Assembly (NCBI RefSeq): GCF_050908995.1
Contig: NC_135126.1
Location: 14,570,001-14,634,000, forward strand
Direction of reading: 5' to 3'
Length of the DNA stretch: 64,000 nt
DNA from: Andrena cerasifolii
Lineage: Eukaryota > Arthropoda > Insecta > Hymenoptera > Andrenidae
Shown: piece by piece, positions 61,601 through 64,000 of the stretch
Layout: every line of letters starts with the position of its first letter
Position numbering within the stretch: the first letter of the stretch is position 1
The notes under the pieces: generated by a model
What the model was told of the DNA's origin: nothing
Database searches by the model: none
The model's input: only the letters and a program-made list of their open reading frames with translations
Position numbers and translations under genes: made by a program

Positions 61601-62088
61601 TAAGAGCTGTGTATATATTAGGTGTCCCACTAACTCTGTCCACCTCAAATATCTGTTATTTCAGATTTCTAGTAATAAGCGAAAATGTTATTTACAAAAG
61701 TTGTATGTTTGTAAGAAACACGCGGTGGGAGAAGTTTCTTTACAGGTGGTGGCGTAGAGAGAATGCGAAGGTGAATTTTCTACACCTCGTCTGTGATTGT
61801 AGCAATATGTGGTTAAATATTTTTCTTTCCTTTGTTATGTCCTAACAAAGGAAATTACGAATTCACTGACGTTACCGATCTTGGTGGTTGGATTGTACGT
61901 GATTCCCAAAACCACCACTCCTAAACACAGAGGGCGCAATAAAACCTGCGATTCTTCGCGAAGTCGGTATTTCAGACCGTGTGAGACGAACTCCCATAAG
62001 ATAATAGGTCTGGGTTACTGTACTGCGTGGATGATCAATATTACATAGGAATATTTGAAGAGACCTTCTTTACATTTTTCAAATGTCG
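61601..62088. other. TE-like fragment and Sec63 upstream region
   Basis: Contains GGTGTCCCACTAACTCTG (near 61621), which looks like the end of an interspersed element, and short frames with no recognisable domain. The regulatory cluster at 62089 follows. Confidence 0.3.
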
Positions 62089-62168
62089 CACGTGCTTAAT
62101 GACGTCGCATGGTATGCACAAGCGTATTAAATGGTATAGATAGCTCTACATGACGTGATGTGACGTCA
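62089..62168 (+). promoter_or_regulatory. Clustered CACGTG and TGACGT sites upstream of Sec63
   Basis: Within 80 bases lie CACGTG (62089-62094), TGACGTCG (62100-62107), TGACGTGA (62151-62158) and TGACGTCA (62161-62168); the last sits in the perfect palindrome ATGTGACGTCACAT. TGACGTCA is the CREB/ATF site and TGACGTG(G/A) the XBP1/ATF6-type UPR element. The link to Sec63 control is inference, since the transcription start is not known. Confidence 0.45.
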
Positions 62169-62611
62169 CATGACCTTTATTTCGAAGCCTTCGCCTGGCA
62201 ACCCTGGCTGGAACGATATTTCAGAGCCCAATGTATGTACCACCGTATTATCATGCCATGGCGTATCATAAGTCCGCATAGTTACAGGAAAGTAGTTTGT
62301 GACTGCACACCGCGGACGTTGTATAATCCTTTAATGGACCTAATTATTGTGGATCTTAACGTGCTCCCATTTTTTCTCATTGCGCGCACACCACCGTCAT
62401 TGACAACGCCATTGCACATCGGACTCGACCATTAGCATTTGGTGCTGAGTTGGCAGTCTTGACGGCGACAACTCTGTAAACGTAGTGTATACTGTGTATA
62501 TCGGATGGTAGTACCGTGAATTCAAAGTGGAGTTTAGTAATGAATGTACTTAAACGATATACTTAAATATTACACTTAAATATACACTTACACGTTAGTA
62601 CTTAATGAGCT

Positions 62612-63978
62612 ATGAGCGGGAAAAAATTTCAATATGACGAAAGTGGCGGGACATTTTTCTACTTTTTACTGTCGTTCCTGGCACTTATTTTGATACCTGG
62701 GACGTACTATCTGTGGCCACGTTGCCCGAAGCAAGGTTAGATCCGGACGAATCTATTTGGCCTAGCATAGAAACAAGTGACATTACATGATAAAGTTATA
62801 CCGCATCGCATGTCTCTCCCCCGATTTCAACGATAATTCTCATCCACCTTACGCCCGCTTCTATCAATATATGTACCACCTACTCCATAATGTTGTGACT
62901 GGAGACTAACCGCCACTTAATTGTGAATATCCCGTTACCGATTTACTAATAACCTCAATAATAAAGTGCGCTACTTTAAACGCTCGTGTTCGAATGAAAC
63001 GCAAACGATTCATTTGGTGCTCGTTTAGCTCATAATTTTTCATTTGGTCCTTATTGATGTATTCTTCAGAATTATTTCATTAAACTATTTATGTGTCGTA
63101 TTATAAACAACTTCGTTGTCTCTCTAATTTGCACTTCGTAGCAACGTTTTGTAATATTTAATACGAAAGATTATGTAAATGAATATGAAATACTCGAATT
63201 ATAATTTTTTTCGTATATTACATTAAGCAAGTGTGAATTCTGAAGACATTTGTAAAAAATCTTTTCTTTTACAATTTAAGTTATAGTGATTTAAGAAAAT
63301 TTATCGGTGCATGTTTAGTTAATGTAGACTTGTAATCAATCCCATAGATGATATATATTTATAGTTTTTATAGGTTTACATTTTATTAAAATATATAATA
63401 GAAGTTATTTTGTATTATATTCATATTAATCACGTACAAGTTATGTCTACATTGAAGTGTTTATAACTGGATATAATTATCATTTATCATTAGACCCCGA
63501 AAAAGAGACAAAGGAGTGTCAGTGCAATGGATGTAAAAAGAAAAAAGTTATCCTGCAGCTTAATGAACCTTGGAGAGAAACCAAAGCATTATTTACGTAA
63601 ATTATGTTTTTATATGTTGCCAATTTTATATGTAAGTTTCCCGATGCTTTTCTGACATTACTGTATCATTGTAGGAAATTCCTTATTATTCTTGGATGGG
63701 TAATTTTTCTATTTCTTGCATACAAAGTATCACAATTCGACTATGAGATGGCCAATTTTGATCCATTCCAAATTCTCGGCGTTTCTCCCGTAAGTATAAT
63801 CCACATACATGAAAAGAAATGTGTCGTTAATGCGCTAATATACATATACACATAATATATAATTATTTACAGGGTTCGTCACAAGGTGACATTAAAAAAG
63901 CTTATCGTAAACTCTCTTTGATTCTCCACCCAGACAAAGAAACTGGAAACGAAAAAGCATTCATGAAACTAACCAAAG
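62612..63978 (+). CDS. Sec63: Translocation protein Sec63, N-terminal part (4 exons seen; continues past the window)
   Basis: Exons 62612-62735, 63494-63596, 63675-63789 and 63873-63978; the last ends at a GTAAAA donor, so the gene continues to the right. The 149 residues seen begin MSGKKFQYDESGGTFFYFLL, the hallmark Sec63 start. TM1 is at about 14-36. A luminal/loop segment has CQCNGCKKKK, as I recall from insect Sec63 proteins. TM2 is at 77-94 (FLIILGWVIFLFLAYKV). The J domain starts at about residue 104 (FDPFQILGVSP) and includes HPD at 133-135. Sec63 is the ER translocon-associated J protein that recruits BiP/Hsc70-3 for post-translational protein import. The usual length is about 750 aa, so roughly four fifths lies outside. 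It is divergent from SMSr, 2.9 kb away start to start. A cluster of CRE/UPRE-like sites lies about 450-520 bases upstream of the ATG. Confidence 0.96.
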
Positions 63979-64000
63979 GTAAAAATTCAGCTGAAATAAT

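Noticed and set aside
1..64000. tRNA, rRNA, intact transposase or reverse transcriptase genes
   Set aside because: Looked for A/B-box-like and T-loop motifs, rRNA signatures and catalytic motifs of transposases or polymerases by eye; none was convincing. A tRNAscan or Rfam search would be decisive.

Overview
The window looks like insect nuclear DNA, most likely from a hymenopteran. It is intron-rich and AT-rich overall, broken by CpG-rich islands, microsatellites and short non-autonomous transposons. The conserved proteins that can be read are insect-like versions of animal genes. No prokaryotic operon, CRISPR array, rRNA, tRNA or intact transposase/reverse transcriptase reading frame was seen.

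Region by region. (1) 1-8.6 kb is non-coding but clearly not random: mixed CpG-rich sequence, long GA and TA microsatellites, a very strong G-quadruplex motif, two MITEs (3.9 and 4.4 kb), and at 8.54 kb a poly(A) signal followed at once by a Pumilio-type motif. It may be the long 3' UTR of a gene lying to the left; a strong splice donor at 2919/2920 suggests at least part of it is spliced. (2) 8.6-34.6 kb is a gene desert with satellites, tandem duplications, palindromes and TE remnants, interrupted by GC/CpG islands (about 11.1-12.4, 16.7-17.5, 30.0-30.3, 30.9-32.2 kb) that could be enhancers or untranslated exons. (3) 34.6-47.85 kb, plus strand: a complete seven-exon nord/NDNF-like gene, a secreted fibronectin-III protein; the spliced model gives 564 aa with every exon phase consistent. 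(4) 49.2-54.15 kb, minus strand: a complete four-exon arthropod SmydA-type MYND-SET protein (482 aa), convergent with nord. (5) 57.66-59.74 kb, minus strand: a complete four-exon SMSr/SAMD8 ceramide phosphoethanolamine synthase (465 aa) with SAM domain and intact catalytic triad. (6) 62.6 kb to the right edge, plus strand: the first four exons of Sec63, divergent from SMSr.

The products do not form one pathway. SMSr and Sec63 are both ER-membrane proteins sharing a 2.9-kb divergent intergenic region, in which a tight cluster of TGACGTCA, TGACGTGA and CACGTG sites lies about 0.45 kb upstream of the Sec63 ATG. This resembles an ER-stress/bZIP control region. nord encodes a predicted secreted modulator of Hedgehog/BMP-type signalling, and the SmydA protein is a putative protein methyltransferase.

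The main discoveries beyond the genes are mobile-element structures: a fold-back MITE family with four copies, an hAT-type pair in opposite orientations, a piggyBac-like MITE with intact TTAA duplications, a 361-bp GC-rich TIR element, and two adjacent near-perfect hairpins. All three introns of the SmydA gene hold such an element. No wholly new multi-gene system was found. Exon coordinates were worked out by hand from splice sites and reading frame, not by alignment.
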